Part shown: piece after piece, positions 14,906 to 17,381 of the stretch
How positions within the stretch are numbered: the first letter of the stretch is position 1
Layout: every line of letters starts with the position of its first letter
Origin: Planctomycetaceae bacterium
GTDB lineage: Bacteria > Planctomycetota > Planctomycetia > Pirellulales > Thermoguttaceae
NCBI GenBank assembly: GCA_031287585.1
Contig: JAITST010000515.1
Location: forward strand, 1 to 17,381
Length of the DNA: 17,381 bases
Reading direction: 5' to 3'
Notes under the pieces: generated by a model
What the model was told of the DNA's origin: nothing
Databases searched by the model: none
The model's input: the letters and a program-made list of their open reading frames with translations, nothing else
Made by a program: the position numbers and the translations under genes

Positions 14906-15120
14906 ATTTTTAGTTATTTATCTGTTGTGAGGCAAGTGTAATACGTTTTTATCAAACAAAAACACCATTTTACTCAAAATTTTCCAAAATTGAAACATTT
15001 ATCTCAAATTCTCTATAAAAAACTTTCAATTTTGTCATTTTTTCACCAATTTGCACCTTATCAAAAAAATCAGTTTCAATATTTTATTCGATTTTCAGTA
15101 TTTTCACTAATTATTTTCGA
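14906..15120. promoter_or_regulatory. Candidate activator-binding (enhancer) region
   Basis: AT-rich divergent spacer. It contains an 11-bp inverted repeat, CAAAATTGAAA (14985-14995) and TTTCAATTTTG (15024-15034), plus a third TTTCAAT at 15074-15080. These lie roughly 50-150 bases upstream of the -24/-12 promoter, the usual place for sigma-54 activator sites. Such AT-rich repeats can also arise by chance. Confidence 0.35.
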
Positions 15121-15137
15121 TTGGCACAATACGTGCG
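15121..15137 (+). promoter_or_regulatory. Sigma-54 (-24/-12) promoter of the glutamine synthetase gene
   Basis: TTGGCACAATACGTGCG: the -24 element TGGCAC matches consensus exactly, and the GG (15123-15124) is ten bases from the GC (15135-15136), the invariant spacing. The -12 element is GTGCG rather than TTGCA. Transcription would begin near 15148, giving an 80-base leader. Confidence 0.75.
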
Positions 15138-15228
15138 TTCTGTGGACACAGCGGTATGGGTGGGGTTTTTATCCCCTTTTCCTTTACTTTTACTACATTT
15201 TCACAAACGTTTAGAGAGAACAAAAATT

Positions 15229-17381
15229 ATGAACAACGTTCGCAGTAGGACTCTTGTCGAAATTGCAGCCGACCCTAATTCGGCAGCGATTCCGGTTGCT
15301 TCAAAGACAGCCGACCTGAAATCACTTTATGGAAACCATTGTTTCAACGAGAAAGCACAGCGCGAAAGACTACCCGAAAAAGTTTTCGAGTCTTTGCGGG
15401 AAACTATCAATCAGTCCAAGCAACTTGACCCCGACATCGCGGAAACGGTTGCAAAAGCGATGCACACGTGGGCAGTCGAACACGGCGCGACGCATTTTAC
15501 GCATTGGTTTCAACCAATGACCGGCAGCACTGCCGAAAAACACGATTGCTTCATCGTACCAACCAGCAACGGTCAGGCAATCGCAAAATTCAGCGGCAAC
15601 GAACTCATTCGCGGTGAACCGGATGCCAGCAGTTTTCCGTCCGGCGGTTTGCGTGCGACGTTTGAAGCACGCGGTTATACCGCTTGGGACCCGTCAAGTC
15701 CGGCGTTTATTTTCCGTCACAAAAACGGTTCAACGCTTGTCATTCCGACGTACTTTGTGAGTTGGACAGGTGAAGCACTCGATATGCGTACACCGCTTCT
15801 GCGTTCGATGGCGGCTCTCGAACAGCAATCGTTACGTGTTCTGAAACTGTTCGGCAACAAAACATCGAAACGAGTTTTTCCGACAGTCGGCGCGGAACAG
15901 GAATACTTCCTCGTTGACCGCCGTCTTGCCGCGCTTCGTCCTGATATGCTTGTTACCGGTCGTACGCTCTTCGGCGCGAAACCGCCAAAAGGTCAGGAAC
16001 TCGAAGACAACTACTTTGGTTCGATTCCTGAGCGCGTTATCGGTTTTATGACCGAACTCGAATACGAGTTGGTGTTGCTCGGTATTCCGGCTCGTACTCG
16101 TCACAACGAAGTTGCACCGGCGCAGTTTGAGTTAGCACCGTTCTTTGAACCCGCGAATCTCGCTGCCGACCACCAGATGCTCATTATGCAACTGTTGCGT
16201 AACATCGCGACACGTCACGGTTTTCACGCTCTGCTCCACGAAAAACCGTTCGCGGGAATCAACGGCAGCGGCAAGCATAACAACTGGTCGATGATGACCG
16301 ACGATGGTGAGAACCTGCTGGAGCCGGGTGAAACGCCGCATGAAAACGCTCAATTCCTGTTCTTCACAGCGGCGGTTTTGCGGGCGATTCATTTGAACGG
16401 CGATTTGTTGCGAATGAGCGTAAGCGGGGCGGGTAACGACCACCGTCTTGGCGCGAACGAAGCACCGCCAGCGATTATGAGTATTTTCCTCGGCAGCGCA
16501 CTGGACGAGGTATTTCACAAACTTGCGGAAGGTACGAGTGCCGCCGCGAAGAAAATGGCACCGATTGAAATTGGTGTTTCAACATTGCCGCCGCTCAAAC
16601 GTCATAGCGAAGACCGTAACCGGACGAGTCCATTTGCGTTCACCGGAAACAAGTTTGAGTTCCGCGCGGTTGGTTCAAGTCAGAACGTCGCGCAGTCAAC
16701 GACGGTACTCAATACGATTGTCACTGAAAGTTTGGACGCGATGGCGACTGAACTCGAAACGGCGTTGAAATCGAAGAAGGACTTCAACGCGGCGGTTCAC
16801 GAGATTGTCTCGAAGACGATTAAGGAACACAAGGCGGTTCTGTACAACGACAACTGCTACTCGGACGCTTGGAAGAAGGAGGCGGAGAAACGCGGGTTGC
16901 CGAATCTTGTTTCGACGAATAAATGTTTGCCGTTGATTAACGGTAAGAAGGCGGTTGAACTCTTTGGCAAGTACAAGATTTTCAGTAAGACGGAGTCGGA
17001 TAGCCGTCACGAAATTTACGCGGAAAATTATGTCAAGACAATCAACATCGAAACAGCAACAGCGATTGAGATAGCCGCGACAACGATTCTGCCGGCGGCG
17101 TTGAAGTACAAGAAGAACCTTGCTGATGTTTCGACAACGGAGCCGCAACAAGAGTTGCTAACTGAGTTGAATCAACAGATTGACGACTTGATTCAAACGT
17201 TGCGTTCGTTGCGAAAGGTCTATGCGGGAATCCCGGAAGGTCACGCGGTTCAGGACGCAGCCGACTACTGCCACGACAAAGTAATGCCGGCATTGGAAGC
17301 GTTAAGAAAGTCGGTAGATACGCTGGAAGAAAGTGTTGATGACGAACTATGGCCTCTACCAACATACACCGAACTATTGTT
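15229..17381 (+). CDS. glnN: Type III glutamine synthetase (GSIII), 3' end cut by window edge
   Basis: Makes glutamine from glutamate, ammonia and ATP in the cytoplasm; GSIII is a double-ring dodecamer unrelated in size to the bacterial GSI. From ATG 15229 (purine-rich GAGAGAA site upstream) the frame is open for 717 codons to the edge. It ends ELWPLPTYTELL, which looks like the family's C-terminus, so only a few residues are missing. Visible motifs: the N-terminal GSIII domain with THWFQPMTG (about 85-93), VGAEQEYF with E223/E225 for metal binding, RHNEVAPAQFELAP, NGSGKHNNWS with H350, GANEAPPAI, and NRTSPFAFTGNKFEFR with R465, E477 and R479. The C-terminal helical region specific to GSIII is present. 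It sits behind a sigma-54 promoter and opposite a sigma-54 activator, indicating nitrogen-type regulation. Confidence 0.95.
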   Translation, partial: MNNVRSRTLVEIAADPNSAAIPVASKTADLKSLYGNHCFNEKAQRERLPEKVFESLRETINQSKQLDPDIAETVAKAMHTWAVEHGATHFTHWFQPMTGSTAEKHDCFIVPTSNGQAIAKFSGNELIRGEPDASSFPSGGLRATFEARGYTAWDPSSPAFIFRHKNGSTLVIPTYFVSWTGEALDMRTPLLRSMAALEQQSLRVLKLFGNKTSKRVFPTVGAEQEYFLVDRRLAALRPDMLVTGRTLFGAKPPKGQELEDNYFGSIPERVIGFMTELEYELVLLGIPARTRHNEVAPAQFELAPFFEPANLAADHQMLIMQLLRNIATRHGFHALLHEKPFAGINGSGKHNNWSMMTDDGENLLEPGETPHENAQFLFFTAAVLRAIHLNGDLLRMSVSGAGNDHRLGANEAPPAIMSIFLGSALDEVFHKLAEGTSAAAKKMAPIEIGVSTLPPLKRHSEDRNRTSPFAFTGNKFEFRAVGSSQNVAQSTTVLNTIVTESLDAMATELETALKSKKDFNAAVHEIVSKTIKEHKAVLYNDNCYSDAWKKEAEKRGLPNLVSTNKCLPLINGKKAVELFGKYKIFSKTESDSRHEIYAENYVKTINIETATAIEIAATTILPAALKYKKNLADVSTTEPQQELLTELNQQIDDLIQTLRSLRKVYAGIPEGHAVQDAADYCHDKVMPALEALRKSVDTLEESVDDELWPLPTYTELL

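Noticed and set aside
15162..15176. GGGG/CCCC hairpin followed by T in the glutamine synthetase leader as an attenuator
   Set aside because: The stem is only four pairs with a seven-base loop, too weak to call.
16132..17365. Several minus-strand frames of 100-150 codons opposite the right end
   Set aside because: They are antisense to the glutamine synthetase coding frame, whose motifs are intact throughout.
1..17381. CRISPR array, tRNA, rRNA or transposase gene
   Set aside because: I saw no regularly spaced repeats, no cloverleaf-like sequence and no transposase or integrase motif in any frame.

Overview
The window looks like chromosomal DNA of a Planctomycetota bacterium, probably a moderate-GC, Pirellulales/Thermoguttaceae-like lineage; the rank is inferred from gene content, not measured. 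Markers of the phylum are a DUF1559 pseudopilin-like secreted protein followed by a small lipoprotein with a carboxypeptidase-regulatory-like fold, a Tat-exported Gfo/Idh/MocA oxidoreductase next to a xylose-isomerase-like TIM barrel protein, a GH127/DUF1680 hydrolase, an S41 peptidase and a DUF1573 protein.

Layout. (1) 1-2460 is AT-rich and carries four minus-strand genes of unknown function: a membrane protein running off the left edge, two small overlapping frames (500-1656) and a 142-residue protein. The first 119 bases are about 65% GC, an abrupt break from what follows. (2) 2773-7209 on the plus strand: a secreted S41 C-terminal processing peptidase, a 59-residue acidic gene behind a good sigma-70 promoter, and a secreted GH127-like glycosidase with its zinc/cysteine site. 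(3) 7344-9179: promoter, leader hairpin, DUF1559 gene whose reading frame is broken at a run of eleven G, then a lipoprotein. (4) 9187-9388: a strong hairpin, then a long imperfect inverted repeat flanked by 15/16-bp direct repeats, ending in a sigma-70-like promoter. (5) 9491-11692: sugar-phosphate-isomerase-like protein plus Gfo/Idh/MocA oxidoreductase, closed by a hairpin shared with the convergent genes. (6) 11799-13506 minus: TPR protein with signal peptide and C-terminal membrane anchor, overlapping a DUF1573 membrane protein. (7) 13507-13903: no confident gene; probable decayed reading frame. (8) 13904-14905 minus: a sigma-54 activator with no sensor domain, divergent from (9) a type III glutamine synthetase (15229 to the right edge, only a few codons missing). 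The gap between them holds a near-consensus -24/-12 (sigma-54) promoter pointing at the synthetase.

The genes appear to serve breakdown of external polymers (GH127, isomerase, oxidoreductase, secreted peptidase) and nitrogen assimilation (glutamine synthetase under sigma-54 control). The most notable points are the sigma-54 activator/glutamine synthetase module with its visible promoter, the G11 tract that decides whether the DUF1559 protein is made, the inverted-repeat element that appears to have duplicated a -35 box, and the GC-rich segment fused to the edge membrane protein. I found no tRNA, rRNA, CRISPR array or transposase.
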